From positions 3,968,001 through 4,032,000 of the forward strand of contig NC_015564.1 in assembly GCF_000214175.1 (NCBI RefSeq): a stretch of 64,000 nucleotides of DNA, given 5' to 3'. Shown piece by piece: positions 8,739-17,549 of this stretch. A program made the translations under genes and the position numbers. This DNA is from Hoyosella subflava DQS3-9A1. GTDB taxonomy: Bacteria; Actinomycetota; Actinomycetes; Mycobacteriales; Mycobacteriaceae. The stretch's first letter is position 1. The number at the start of each line of letters is the position of its first letter. The notes under the pieces are model-generated. The model saw only the letters and a list, made by a program, of their open reading frames with translations, searched no databases and was not told where the DNA came from.

Positions 8739-9629
8739 ATGCCTAGTACCGCTCCATCTGTCACCGTCATCGGCCTCGGACCGATGGGCCAGGCGATCAC
8801 GCAAGCACTGCTCAACGCGGGCACCGCCGTTACCGTGTGGAACCGCACACCCCGCAAGGCAGACGGAATGGCAGCCCTCGGCGCGAAACGTGCCGAGACG
8901 GTCGCCGAAGCGCTCGACGCGAACGACGTGGCAATCCTCAGCCTTACCCACTACCAGGCGATGTACGACGTCTTAAGCCACGCGGCCGGGCATCTCTCCG
9001 GCAAGACCATCGTCAACCTGAGCTCAGATTCACCGCAGAAGACGCGCGCGGGAGCCCGATGGGTGCTCGACCACGGCGGCTCCTTCTTGACGGGCGCGTT
9101 CATGTCACAGGGCGACGACATTACCCATCCGCTCTCCTATGTCTTCTACAGCGGGCCTGACGAGGTTTTCCGCGCCGTGATGGACCTGCTGATTCCCTTG
9201 AGCCCAGCTGAATATCTCGGTGCGGACTATGGTCTGGCACAGCTGTATTACCAGGGACTTCTGACGATCTTTCACCCTTTCGTGCTGGCGTATGAGCAGG
9301 CTCTTGCCACCATCGGACAATCTGGTGGCGACGTCGACCGATTCACCCCTTACGCGCGCAGATTCATGGACTCGATTAAGGACTTCATGGACTACTTCAC
9401 GGCCGAGGCGAAGAACGGCGGCTGGGGTGACGTTGCGAGCCTCAGGATGATGCATGCTGGAGCGCAACACGTCATCGATACCAGTAACGACGCTGGCGTA
9501 GCACCACCACTCACCCACACTGTGCAAGACGTGTATGCCCGCGCCATCGCGGCGAGCACGGAAGCACGGCCGGTGCGGTCCTACGAACTGATCAGCGAGG
9601 TCGAGTTGTCATCGGGCAAGCGGCCGTAA
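8739..9629 (+). CDS. NAD(P)-binding imine-reductase-like / beta-hydroxyacid dehydrogenase-like protein
   Basis: A 296-residue oxidoreductase with an N-terminal Rossmann motif GLGPMG and the NADPH-selecting NRTPRKA at the second strand end. The long inter-domain helix and C-terminal helical domain (GLLTIFHPFVLAYEQALA; GGWGDVASLRMMHAGAQHVI) resemble imine reductases more than hydroxyisobutyrate dehydrogenases. ATG 8739 has AAGGA six bases upstream, favoured over GTG 8658. Monocistronic; the last 21 bases overlap the convergent flavin reductase gene. Natural substrate unknown. Confidence 0.75.
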   Translation: MPSTAPSVTVIGLGPMGQAITQALLNAGTAVTVWNRTPRKADGMAALGAKRAETVAEALDANDVAILSLTHYQAMYDVLSHAAGHLSGKTIVNLSSDSPQKTRAGARWVLDHGGSFLTGAFMSQGDDITHPLSYVFYSGPDEVFRAVMDLLIPLSPAEYLGADYGLAQLYYQGLLTIFHPFVLAYEQALATIGQSGGDVDRFTPYARRFMDSIKDFMDYFTAEAKNGGWGDVASLRMMHAGAQHVIDTSNDAGVAPPLTHTVQDVYARAIAASTEARPVRSYELISEVELSSGKRP

Positions 9630-10106
9630 CTCGCTCCGATGAAAAACGAGCGGAGCGTGTCCATCACGAACCGTGGCGTCCCGGACCGCCAGCAAAACCA
9701 GCTGGTGGTCACCGGCGGCGACAATGTCGTGCACCGACACCTGCAGGGTCATCGGTGAGCCAGCGATAAACAGTGCGCCAGCTGGGCCAGGCTCGGTTTC
9801 CACCCCATCGAACCGATCACTGGACCTACTCGCCAGTGTGCGCGCCGCGCCCGCATGACCCGCACCGAGAACGCTGATGCCGAGTTCTTCCGAGCAGAGC
9901 AGCTTTGGCCAGGTTGACGAAGTGTTGTGAATGCAGATAGCGACGAGTGCCGGCTCAAGTGACACGGGGACAAAGCTGCTGACTGCCATGCCCACGCGTT
10001 CGCCCGCAGCGATCGCACACACCGCAACCACCCCGCTTGGGTGCAATGCGAAGGCGCCGCGCAGGGCCTGTGGGTCGAGCGCGACGGGAATAGCAGTGCC
10101 GGTCAT
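9609..10106 (-). CDS. Flavin reductase-domain protein
   Basis: A 165-residue protein of the HpaC/flavin-reductase fold (FALHPSGVVAVCAIAAGERVGMAVSSF with the flavin-binding SSF; later GDHQLVLLAVRDA). It would reduce free FMN with NAD(P)H for two-component monooxygenases. ATG 10106 overlaps the upstream FMN reductase stop (ATGA); an earlier in-frame ATG exists at 10127. Last gene of a three-gene unit divergent from sfnG, so it may supply FMNH2 to SfnG and SsuD. Confidence 0.82.
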   Translation of the reverse strand: MTGTAIPVALDPQALRGAFALHPSGVVAVCAIAAGERVGMAVSSFVPVSLEPALVAICIHNTSSTWPKLLCSEELGISVLGAGHAGAARTLASRSSDRFDGVETEPGPAGALFIAGSPMTLQVSVHDIVAAGDHQLVLLAVRDATVRDGHAPLVFHRSELRPLAR

Positions 10107-10585
10107 GACGTCACCACGTCCTTCCATCTCTCTGCGTACTCGTCAACGCGTCCGTCAGATTGATACGAGCTGTCCAAGAGAAACAGACCGGGCGCTGGCG
10201 TGGTTGCCCCCAACTCCACGAGCACCGGCTTGAGCACCAAGTCAGCCACGAGTGCGTGGGCAAGCCCCCCGCCCAGCATTACGGGGATGACGACCTTTCC
10301 GCGCAACCCCTCTCCAGTGGGTAAGAGATCGAGAAACAGTTTGAGTAAGCCCGTATAGGCTGCCTTATACGTGGGACTGGCAACGACCACGACCGCAGCA
10401 CGCTTTACCGTGTCAACGGCTTCTTGCACTGCCTCGCTTTGCCCGTCGAGCAGCGCAGGGCCAATCTCGCCGAGTTCTAGCACTGCGTCCGGCGGCGCTC
10501 CAGTGAGTTTCTCGGCGACAGAAACGGCCGCGTCCCGGGTCCGCGAATTCCTCCGCGGGTTACCCACCACCACAACCGTCGTCAC
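10103..10585 (-). CDS. NAD(P)H-dependent FMN reductase (SsuE/MsuE type)
   Basis: A 160-residue flavodoxin-fold reductase. GNPRRNSRTRDAA near the N-terminus is the phosphate-binding loop and ASPTYKAAYTGLLKLFLDLL is the SsuE/MsuE flavin loop. It should feed reduced FMN to the monooxygenases encoded at 11185-14602. GTG 10585 overlaps the stop of the unknown gene upstream (GTGA) and its own stop overlaps the flavin reductase start, so the three are translationally coupled. Confidence 0.88.
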   Translation of the reverse strand: MTTVVVVGNPRRNSRTRDAAVSVAEKLTGAPPDAVLELGEIGPALLDGQSEAVQEAVDTVKRAAVVVVASPTYKAAYTGLLKLFLDLLPTGEGLRGKVVIPVMLGGGLAHALVADLVLKPVLVELGATTPAPGLFLLDSSYQSDGRVDEYAERWKDVVTS

Positions 10586-11085
10586 CTGCTCACCGCCAAT
10601 GCCGTGTCAGCCTTGGCCGCACCAGCCAGCCACGGTGCAAGTACGTCGTGCTGAACGTAACGCAGCCAACTGTCTGGCCCCTGCACGGTCGCGCCATCTG
10701 CGACACCAGCTGCACTGATGTCACTGATCAGGCTCGTCAAGCCTTTGTGCGTCCCCACGTAAGTGACGGTGTCGAGCACGCGGCCTGGCTGCCAGTATGG
10801 GTTTATGCGCTCGTACTCAGCATGAGCACGCTCCCACGTATCCGCCGTGTACGCGTAGAGATCGAGCAGGACAACCGCGCGTGGGTCACTTCGACGGATA
10901 CCCTCGTATCGGCGTCGCGCCTCTCCAAGGTCTCGCGCACGCAGGCGGATCAGCGTGCCCATTACTGGACGCGCCGTGAGTTCACACCACGTCCCGGCGG
11001 AGGCTGGCGCGGGGCTATCCACGTCAAGCCACGGCGGCCGAGGCGCCTTCGCGCCGAACTCGATTGCGACACTGGGTCCACTCAT
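10582..11085 (-). CDS. Unknown protein in the sulfur-scavenging cluster
   Basis: A 167-residue soluble protein from ATG 11085 (a TTG at 11121 would add 12 residues). No signal peptide or membrane segment. Features are ARPVMGTLIRLRARDLGEAR, a following helix ending YERINPYWQPG, and a C-terminal helical part. I do not recognise the family. It heads the operon with two flavin reductases and faces sfnG across about 100 bases, so a role in sulfonate/sulfone metabolism or reduced-flavin handling is inferred from context only. Confidence 0.7.
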   Translation of the reverse strand: MSGPSVAIEFGAKAPRPPWLDVDSPAPASAGTWCELTARPVMGTLIRLRARDLGEARRRYEGIRRSDPRAVVLLDLYAYTADTWERAHAEYERINPYWQPGRVLDTVTYVGTHKGLTSLISDISAAGVADGATVQGPDSWLRYVQHDVLAPWLAGAAKADTALAVSR

Positions 11086-11184
11086 GTCATTAAGGACACA
11101 GGTACCGCAGCGCACTTCCAAGGTTTGAATTCACAGTGGTTTTAAGTGTTCTCCCGTGCGTCCCACGCTGCCAGATTTGGCCTC

Positions 11185-12303
11185 ATGACAACTGAGAATG
11201 TGTCCGACCACATCAAGTTCGCCTATTGGGTGCCGAACGTCAGTGGCGGTTTGGTGACAAGTGATATCGAACAGCGCACCAGCTGGGACTATGAGTACAA
11301 CGCGAAACTCGCGCGCACCGCAGAGAACAATGGATTCGATTACGCGCTCAGCCAAGTTCGGTATGAGGCCAGCTACGGCGCTGAGTTCCAGCACGAGTCA
11401 ACGTCATTCAGCCTCGCCCTGCTTCTGGCGACTGAGCGACTCAAAGTCATCGCCGCAGTGCACCCAGGACTGTGGCAGCCTGCGGTGCTCGCAAAGTTCG
11501 GAGCAACCGCTGACCAATTGTCCGGCGGACGTTTCGCGGTCAACGTCGTGAGCGGCTGGTTCAAAGACGAGTTCACCCACCTAGGCGAGCCCTGGCTTGA
11601 ACATGACGAGCGCTACCGCCGCAGCGCCGAGTTCCTCCAGGTGCTGCGCAAAATTTGGACCGAAGACAACGTGGATTTCCGGGGCGACTTCTACCGGATT
11701 CACGATTTCACACTAAAACCCAAGCCGCTGAACTCCGCCGACCGGCCGAACCCCGAACTCTTCCAGGGCGGCAACTCCTCCGCTGCACGCTTCAACGGCG
11801 GCCACTTCGCCGATTGGTACTTCTCCAACGGAAAAGACTTCGACGGCGTCACCGATCAACTGAATGACATTCGCAGCCACGCACGCAAGGCGAACCGAGA
11901 GGTCAAGTTCGGTCTCAACGGATTCATCATCGCTCGCGATACCGAAAAGGAAGCGCAAGACACCCTGCGCGAAATTATTGATAAAGCTAATAGACCCGCG
12001 GTCGAGGGGTTCCGGAGCGCTGTCCAGCAGGCGGGCGCTTCGACCTCCGACAAACGCGGAATGTGGGCCGACTCCACGTTCGACGACCTCGTCCAGTACA
12101 ACGACGGCTTCCGCACGAAGCTCATCGGTACTCCCGAACAGATCGCCGAGCGCATCGCCGCATACCGCCGCCGTGGCGTCGACCTCATCCTCGGTGGATT
12201 CCTGCATTTCCAGGAAGAGATCGAGTACTTTGGCGCCAACGTGCTGCCGCTCGTGCGTGAGATCGAGCAAGCTGATCGGGAACGAGAGTTGTTGTCCGCA
12301 TGA
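11185..12303 (+). CDS. sfnG: FMNH2-dependent dimethyl sulfone monooxygenase (SfnG)
   Basis: A 372-residue luciferase-like monooxygenase. The N-terminal FAYWVPNVSGG, the FAVNVVSGWFKDEF segment and the LGEPWLEHDERYRRS segment are characteristic of SfnG. The known reaction converts dimethyl sulfone, FMNH2 and O2 to methanesulfinate and formaldehyde, feeding sulfur assimilation. ATG 11185 is chosen because the conserved N-terminus begins there; GTG 11146 is an in-frame alternative. Overlaps sfnB by ATGA. Works with the flavin reductases encoded divergently. Confidence 0.92.
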   Translation: MTTENVSDHIKFAYWVPNVSGGLVTSDIEQRTSWDYEYNAKLARTAENNGFDYALSQVRYEASYGAEFQHESTSFSLALLLATERLKVIAAVHPGLWQPAVLAKFGATADQLSGGRFAVNVVSGWFKDEFTHLGEPWLEHDERYRRSAEFLQVLRKIWTEDNVDFRGDFYRIHDFTLKPKPLNSADRPNPELFQGGNSSAARFNGGHFADWYFSNGKDFDGVTDQLNDIRSHARKANREVKFGLNGFIIARDTEKEAQDTLREIIDKANRPAVEGFRSAVQQAGASTSDKRGMWADSTFDDLVQYNDGFRTKLIGTPEQIAERIAAYRRRGVDLILGGFLHFQEEIEYFGANVLPLVREIEQADRERELLSA

Positions 12304-13457
12304 GCTGGGACAACGCGCTCCCCCTCGCCGCGAAGCTGGCGGACAGTTTCCGGGAAACAGCCTGGGAACGTGACCGCGACCGCATCCTGCCCCACGCCGA
12401 AGTCGAGCAACTTTCGACCGCAGGTGTCTTTGCCCTGACCGTGCCGCGCGAATATGGTGGCCCGGACGCACCAGCGTCGGTCCTCGCGGAAATCATTCGG
12501 CTGCTGGCGAGCGCCGATCCCAACATAGCTCAGATACCGCATAGCCACTTCGTGTACGTCAACTTCCTGAAAGCCGCCGCCACCGATAGGCAAAAACAGT
12601 ACTTCTTCAACCAGATACTCGACGGCGCGCGGCTCGCGAATGCGCAGTCGGAACGCGGGGGACGGACGATCGCTTCTGTTGCCACGCGGCTTGAACGGTC
12701 GAGCACCGGGTACGTGCTATTTGGCACCAAGTACTACTGCACGGGAACACTTTTCGCTGATTGGATACCCGTGCTCGCGGTGCTTGATGAGGCCGAGTAC
12801 CTTGCTTTCGTCCCGACGGGGAGTCCTGGCCTCTCCATCACCGACGACTGGAACGGGCTTGGTCAGCGCACCACAGCGAGCGGCACCGTGCACCTGCAAG
12901 GGGTTCCGGTGGACCAGGCGTGGGTGGTGCCGCGTGCGGCCGCGCTGCAGGCGTCATCGGGATACGGGGCGTTCGCTCAGCTCCTGCACGCGGCTATCGA
13001 CGCCGGTGTGGCTAGGAACGCACTCGACGACGCCGCAGAGTTCGTTCGCGCGAAGTCACGGCCCTGGTTCGAGGCCGGTGTGGAGGAAGCCCGCGAGGAT
13101 CCACTGACCGCGTACCGATTCGGCGAGGTCGCGGTGGACGTCGCCGCTGCCGAATCGCTCCTCGCGACGGCAGGTAACGCCGTCGATACAGTTCTTGCCC
13201 AGCCGTCAGCGGACAACGCAGCGGAAGCGTCCCTCGCCGTCGCTACCGCGAAAGCCGCCGCGGATCGCGCATCGCTGTCGGCGACAAACGCCGTGTTCGA
13301 ACTCAGCGGCACCCGCTCCGCCGACGCGTCACTTGGCCTCGACCGGCATTGGCGCAACGCTCGCACCCACACCCTCCACGACCCGGTGCGCTGGAAATAC
13401 CACCACATCGGGCGGTCTTTACTCGGGTATGCCCCGCCACACCATGGCGTGTTCTAG
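12300..13457 (+). CDS. sfnB: SfnB-like acyl-CoA-dehydrogenase-fold sulfur-acquisition oxidoreductase
   Basis: A 385-residue flavoprotein of the acyl-CoA dehydrogenase/DszC superfamily: N-terminal helices with TVPREYGGPDA, the Gln-Ser-Glu flavin-contact segment ANAQSERGGR, the beta-domain NGLGQRTTASGTVHLQGV, and a C-terminal bundle ending with the DPVRWKYHHIGR motif. SfnB and DszC relatives are linked to dimethyl sulfone and organosulfur use, though the exact SfnB reaction is not settled. Coupled to sfnG by a 4-base overlap; ssuD follows 11 bases after its stop. Confidence 0.82.
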   Translation: MSWDNALPLAAKLADSFRETAWERDRDRILPHAEVEQLSTAGVFALTVPREYGGPDAPASVLAEIIRLLASADPNIAQIPHSHFVYVNFLKAAATDRQKQYFFNQILDGARLANAQSERGGRTIASVATRLERSSTGYVLFGTKYYCTGTLFADWIPVLAVLDEAEYLAFVPTGSPGLSITDDWNGLGQRTTASGTVHLQGVPVDQAWVVPRAAALQASSGYGAFAQLLHAAIDAGVARNALDDAAEFVRAKSRPWFEAGVEEAREDPLTAYRFGEVAVDVAAAESLLATAGNAVDTVLAQPSADNAAEASLAVATAKAAADRASLSATNAVFELSGTRSADASLGLDRHWRNARTHTLHDPVRWKYHHIGRSLLGYAPPHHGVF

Positions 13458-13468
13458 AAGGAGTCTCT

Positions 13469-14602
13469 GTGCTGCACTTCCACTGGTTTCTGCCCACCTA
13501 TGGCGACTCGCGCTCACTCATCGCCGGCGGTCATGGAACCTCGATGCACGGGGATCGACCCGCATCCCTGCATTACCTTCGCCAAATCACCGCCGCAGCT
13601 GAAACAAACGGGTTTGAGGCGGTCCTCACGCCCACAGGCGCATGGTGCGAGGACGCCTGGCTCACCACCGCGATGCTCGTCGAAGCCACCGAGCACCTGA
13701 AGTTCCTCGTCGCATTCCGACCCGGATTGATCAGCCCCACGCTGGCCGCGCAGATGGCCACAACTTTCCAGCGGCACTCGGGTGGGCGGCTCTACCTCAA
13801 CGTTGTCACCGGCGGCGAGGACCACGAGCAGCGCGCCTACGGTGACTTCCTCGACAAAACAGCCCGATATGAGCGGTGCGGTGAATTCCTCGACGTCGTG
13901 CGCAAGTTATGGCAGGTCCCGCAGCCATTCAGCTTCCGTGGACACCACATTTCGGTGACGGATGCGGCACTGGGCCGACGGCCCGCGCCTGTGCCACCAG
14001 TGTTCTTCGGTGGCTCATCCGGTGCCGCAGGCGACGTCGCAGCACGACACGCCGATGTGTACCTCACCTGGGGCGAGCCACCCGCGGCGGTACATCAGAA
14101 ACTAGAATGGATACGCGCGCTAGCTGCGGGGCAAGGCCGAGAACTGGAATTCGGAATCCGCCTGCACGTCATAAGCCGGGACACCTCAGCAGAAGCCTGG
14201 GCTGTCGCGGACCGTCTCCTGAACGCACTCGACCAGCTAGAAGTCGAACGGATCCAGCAGAGTCTCGCGCGCAGCCAGTCTGAGGGGCAGCGGCGCATGC
14301 AAGAACTCCACCGCGGTCGGACGGACGACCTCGTAGTCTCCCCCAACCTGTGGGCAGGCGTCGGACTTGTTCGCGGGGGTGCTGGCACAGCGCTCGTCGG
14401 TTCACATGACGAGGTGGCTGACCGTATCGAGGAATACGCGGACCTCGGCCTGAACCACTTCGTTCTCTCAGGGTATCCCCATCTCGAGGAGGCGTACTGG
14501 TTCGGTGAGGGAGTGCTCCCCCGTTTGGAACAGCGCGGGTTGTGGCGGCACCCGCACCGGTTGGGTGCTGTGGAGGAGGCGACGGTGCCGTTCAGCGCGT
14601 AG
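13469..14602 (+). CDS. ssuD: FMNH2-dependent alkanesulfonate/methanesulfonate monooxygenase
   Basis: A 377-residue luciferase-like enzyme close to the usual SsuD length of about 380. HFHWFLPTYGDSR at the N-terminus, YLNVVTGGEDHEQRAYGD in the middle and LSGYPHLEEAYWFGEGVLP near the end are typical of SsuD/MsuD. It releases sulfite and an aldehyde from an alkanesulfonate using FMNH2 and O2. GTG 13469 is preceded by AAGGAG five bases upstream. With SfnG upstream, methanesulfonate is a likely substrate (MsuD role). Confidence 0.9.
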   Translation: MLHFHWFLPTYGDSRSLIAGGHGTSMHGDRPASLHYLRQITAAAETNGFEAVLTPTGAWCEDAWLTTAMLVEATEHLKFLVAFRPGLISPTLAAQMATTFQRHSGGRLYLNVVTGGEDHEQRAYGDFLDKTARYERCGEFLDVVRKLWQVPQPFSFRGHHISVTDAALGRRPAPVPPVFFGGSSGAAGDVAARHADVYLTWGEPPAAVHQKLEWIRALAAGQGRELEFGIRLHVISRDTSAEAWAVADRLLNALDQLEVERIQQSLARSQSEGQRRMQELHRGRTDDLVVSPNLWAGVGLVRGGAGTALVGSHDEVADRIEEYADLGLNHFVLSGYPHLEEAYWFGEGVLPRLEQRGLWRHPHRLGAVEEATVPFSA

Positions 14603-14744
14603 GTTTAGCCACCTTCGACAGCGGCGACGCGCGTATTCGTGCCGATCTGCACCCACAAGACGCCACATCGGTCGCGAGCGATAGTGCCAGTTCACAGGCG
14701 AAAATCGATACGAATGCTCGCGGACTCGCCGCACGGTGCGCCGA

Positions 14745-16025
14745 TCACCCGATGCGATCCATCACCAGCGGCCGCGGCTCAAACGAGTCGCCAATCTCCC
14801 AGCTGCCGTTCAGGGCGGCGAGCGAAGCTGGGATCCGCTCCGGGGTGTCGGTGTGCAAGGTGAAGAGTGTTTGCCCCTTTGTCACGCGGTCCCCCACCTT
14901 CGCGTGCCATTGCACACCGGAGCCGGGCTGCACCGGCTCACCCTGCCGCTGCCGCCCCGCGCCGAGCCGCCACGCCGCGATCCCTACTGCCAAGGCATCG
15001 AGCCGGGAGAGCACACCGGATTCCGGAGCGATGACGATCTCGGTCTCCGTGGCCGCAGGCAATTCGGCAGCAGGATCTCCCCCTTGCGCCGCGATCATTC
15101 GGCGCCAGACGTCCATCGCGCGACCGTCTGCGAGGGCATCGGCGGGGTCTACCCCGGTGATCCCAACTGCCGACAGCATTTCCCGCGCCAGTTCGAGCGT
15201 CAGCTCGACGACATCTGGCGGGCCGCCGCCTGCGAGAACTTCCACTGATTCGCGGACCTCCAGTGCGTTACCGGCTGTCAAGCCAAGGGGAGTATCCATA
15301 TCGGTGAGTAGTGCGACGGTGTGCACGCCGGAGTCGTTACCCAAGTCGACCATGGTGCGAGCGAGTTCGCGTGCGTCTTCCGCGCCCGTCATGAAGGCCC
15401 CTGAGCCGCATTTTACGTCGAGGACCAGCGCGGATGTTCCTTCGGCGATTTTCTTGGACATGATCGAACTAGCGATCAGTGCGATCGATTCGACGGTCCC
15501 TGTGACGTCACGCAGGGCGTAGAGCTTCTTGTCAGCTGGGGCGAGCCCAGCCCCCGCCGCGCAGATAGCCGCGCCAACCGAGTCGAGTTGTTTGAGCAGT
15601 TCGTCGTTTGATAGTGCCGCGCGCCAGCCAGGCACCGCCTCCATTTTGTCGAGTGTGCCCCCGGTATATCCGAGACCGCGGCCGGCCAGTTGCGGCACGA
15701 CGGCGCCGCACGCCGCGACGAGCGGTGCGAGCGGCAAGGTGATTTTGTCGCCGATTCCTCCGGTGGAGTGCTTGTCCACCGTCGGACGCCCAAGCCCGCT
15801 GAAATTCATGCGTTCACCGGAGGCAATCATGGCCGCTGTCCACCGTGAAATCTCGTCCCGGTTCATTCCGCGGAGCAGAATCGCCATCGCGAGTGCTGAC
15901 ATTTGTTCGTCCGCGACGTCACCACGCGTGTATGCGTCGATCACCCAATCGATTTGAGCATCAGACAGGGCGTGGCCATCGCGTTTCGCGCGAATGACGG
16001 ATACAGCGTCGTGGTGGTGAATCAT
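14745..16025 (-). CDS. deoA: Thymidine phosphorylase
   Basis: A 426-residue pyrimidine-nucleoside phosphorylase. The phosphate-binding KHSTGGIGDK segment and the family signature around GRGLGYTGGTLDKMEAVPG are clear, as is the C-terminal barrel-sandwich region (HAKVGDRVTKGQTLFTLHT). It splits thymidine/deoxyuridine with phosphate to base and deoxyribose-1-phosphate for salvage. ATG 16025 overlaps the cdd stop (ATGA), giving a cdd-deoA operon. Confidence 0.95.
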   Translation of the reverse strand: MIHHHDAVSVIRAKRDGHALSDAQIDWVIDAYTRGDVADEQMSALAMAILLRGMNRDEISRWTAAMIASGERMNFSGLGRPTVDKHSTGGIGDKITLPLAPLVAACGAVVPQLAGRGLGYTGGTLDKMEAVPGWRAALSNDELLKQLDSVGAAICAAGAGLAPADKKLYALRDVTGTVESIALIASSIMSKKIAEGTSALVLDVKCGSGAFMTGAEDARELARTMVDLGNDSGVHTVALLTDMDTPLGLTAGNALEVRESVEVLAGGGPPDVVELTLELAREMLSAVGITGVDPADALADGRAMDVWRRMIAAQGGDPAAELPAATETEIVIAPESGVLSRLDALAVGIAAWRLGAGRQRQGEPVQPGSGVQWHAKVGDRVTKGQTLFTLHTDTPERIPASLAALNGSWEIGDSFEPRPLVMDRIG

Positions 16026-16429
16026 GACTGTTCCCTTCCTGCGGCGTAGTCGTCGGGCCCAAAGGCTGCGGGGAGAAGCGCACTGAGCGGGACCGGCCCG
16101 TTTGCGGAAGAAATCAACATGTCAGGTCCCCCGTGTTCATAGAGCACTTGACGGCAGCGTCCGCAGGGCATGAGGATTTCGCCGCGGCTGTCGACGCATA
16201 CGAGGGCGCGCAGCCGTCCACCGCCGGTGGAGTGGAGCATGGAGACCACTGAACACTCCGCGCAGAGTGTCAAACCAAATGAGAGATTTTCCACATTGCA
16301 ACCGCTGAGATGCCTCCCGTCGGTGGTCACCGCGGCTGCGCCTACCGGGAAGTTCGAGTACGGCGCGTAGGCCGTACGCATGACCTCTTTGGCCCGTTTA
16401 TGCAGGCTTTTCCAGTCAATTTCTTCCAT
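16022..16429 (-). CDS. cdd: Cytidine deaminase
   Basis: A 135-residue zinc enzyme that deaminates cytidine and deoxycytidine. Zinc and catalytic residues are seen as CAEC (with the proton-shuttle Glu) after NVENLSFGLTL, and PCGRCRQ later; the N-terminal AYAPYSNFPVGAA substrate loop is also standard. First gene of cdd-deoA, divergent from sdhCDAB across about 250 bases that carry an iron-box-like sequence. Confidence 0.95.
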   Translation of the reverse strand: MEEIDWKSLHKRAKEVMRTAYAPYSNFPVGAAAVTTDGRHLSGCNVENLSFGLTLCAECSVVSMLHSTGGGRLRALVCVDSRGEILMPCGRCRQVLYEHGGPDMLISSANGPVPLSALLPAAFGPDDYAAGREQS

Positions 16430-16472
16430 TTACACCGCCTCCAGGGTGCAGCGGCGAGGTAATCCACCGCGC

Positions 16473-16491
16473 TATGGCAAGGCAAACCTAA
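16473..16491. promoter_or_regulatory. IdeR/DtxR iron-box-like site in the cdd/sdhC divergent region
   Basis: TATGGCAAGGCAAACCTAA matches the DtxR/IdeR consensus TTAGGTTAGGCTAACCTAA at about 14 of 19 positions, including the right half AACCTAA. It is 44 bases upstream of cdd and about 190 upstream of sdhC. Weaker than the box at 47061. Succinate dehydrogenase is iron-rich and is iron-controlled in relatives, so control of sdh is plausible but unproven. Confidence 0.45.
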
Positions 16492-16681
16492 CCCAAACCC
16501 GCAGGTCGAAACACAATATCCCGCTGCAACCCACGATTTGGGATGGGTCTAAAGTTCTAACTGTCAGCTTAGGTTCTCGCCGGGACCACTGTTGTGCTGC
16601 GCCCTCGCGAACCCATTTTGTAGGGTGCATCCATTCACTACCGGCGTGCGCCCACCGATGACACTGGAGGCAGAGCTCGCA

Positions 16682-17083
16682 ATGACCAGCACAACAGACG
16701 CCACTGGACAGGTGGTGCGCACCCGATCGATATACCGGGGTGATCCCGGCATGTGGTCCTGGGTTCTACACCGGATCACTGGCGTCACCCTGTTCTTCTT
16801 CTTGTTCGTCCACGTGCTTGACACTGCGCTGGTCCGGGTGAGCCCCGAGGCATACGACGCTGTCATCGAAACGTACAAGAACCCCGTGGTGGGGGCACTC
16901 GAAATTGGCTTGCTCGCGGCCGTCATCTACCACGCGTTCAACGGCGTTCGAGTCATTCTGATCGACTTCTGGTCCAAGGGCCCGAAGTATCAGCGACTCA
17001 TGTTCTGGATCGTCATGGCAATCTCGGTCGCCATCATGATCCCGGCATCTGGCCGTATCGTCTACCTGATGTTCGGGAGCTAA
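16682..17083 (+). CDS. sdhC: Succinate dehydrogenase cytochrome b subunit (SdhC)
   Basis: A 133-residue membrane anchor with three helices. It opens with the family motif SIYRGDPGMWSWVLHRITG (quinone-site Ser/Arg region); candidate haem ligands are His in FLFVHVLD and IYHAFNGVR. I choose ATG 16682 with GGAGG about ten bases upstream; ATG 16658 is in frame too. First gene of sdhCDAB, complex II, which oxidises succinate and reduces menaquinone. Confidence 0.92.
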   Translation: MTSTTDATGQVVRTRSIYRGDPGMWSWVLHRITGVTLFFFLFVHVLDTALVRVSPEAYDAVIETYKNPVVGALEIGLLAAVIYHAFNGVRVILIDFWSKGPKYQRLMFWIVMAISVAIMIPASGRIVYLMFGS

Positions 17084-17085
17084 TC

Positions 17086-17538
17086 ATGACGAGTTCAGAT
17101 CCTCGCATCGCGCAGCCCATCGCTACCTCATATGACCGCCCCGCGTCCTTGTCATTGCCACGGACCCCGCGGCGGCGCAGCGGAAACAACTTCGAGATGT
17201 GGTCATGGCTCTTCATGCGCATCTCCGGCCTGCTGCTCATGTTCCTCGTCATCGGGCACATTTCGATCATGCTGCTTCTCGACGACGGCGTGCACCGCAT
17301 CAATTTCGCGTTCGTTGCAGGCCGCTGGGCAAGCCCGTTCTGGCAGATCTGGGATCTGTCGATGCTGTGGCTTGCTCAACTTCACGGCGGCAACGGCCTT
17401 CGCACCGTCATCAATGACTATGCACGCAAGGATTCGACGCGGTTCTGGCTGACTACACTCCTCGTGATCTCGATCGTCCTGATCACGGGCCTGGGCAGCT
17501 ATGTCATCTTCACGTTCGATCCCAACATCACCGGCTGA
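17086..17538 (+). CDS. sdhD: Succinate dehydrogenase membrane anchor subunit (SdhD)
   Basis: A 150-residue anchor with a roughly 35-residue soluble N-terminus then three membrane helices (WLFMRISGLLLMFLVIGHISI; a middle helix ending AQLHGGNGLRTVINDYAR; a C-terminal helix). His in VIGH and in LHGGNG are candidate haem or quinone contacts. Two bases after sdhC stop. Confidence 0.92.
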   Translation: MTSSDPRIAQPIATSYDRPASLSLPRTPRRRSGNNFEMWSWLFMRISGLLLMFLVIGHISIMLLLDDGVHRINFAFVAGRWASPFWQIWDLSMLWLAQLHGGNGLRTVINDYARKDSTRFWLTTLLVISIVLITGLGSYVIFTFDPNITG

Positions 17539-17549
17539 GCGAGGCGTAC

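Noticed and set aside
14542-15522. 326-codon plus-strand frame over deoA
   Set aside because: Ser/Arg/Pro-rich low-complexity translation and complete overlap with deoA on the other strand.
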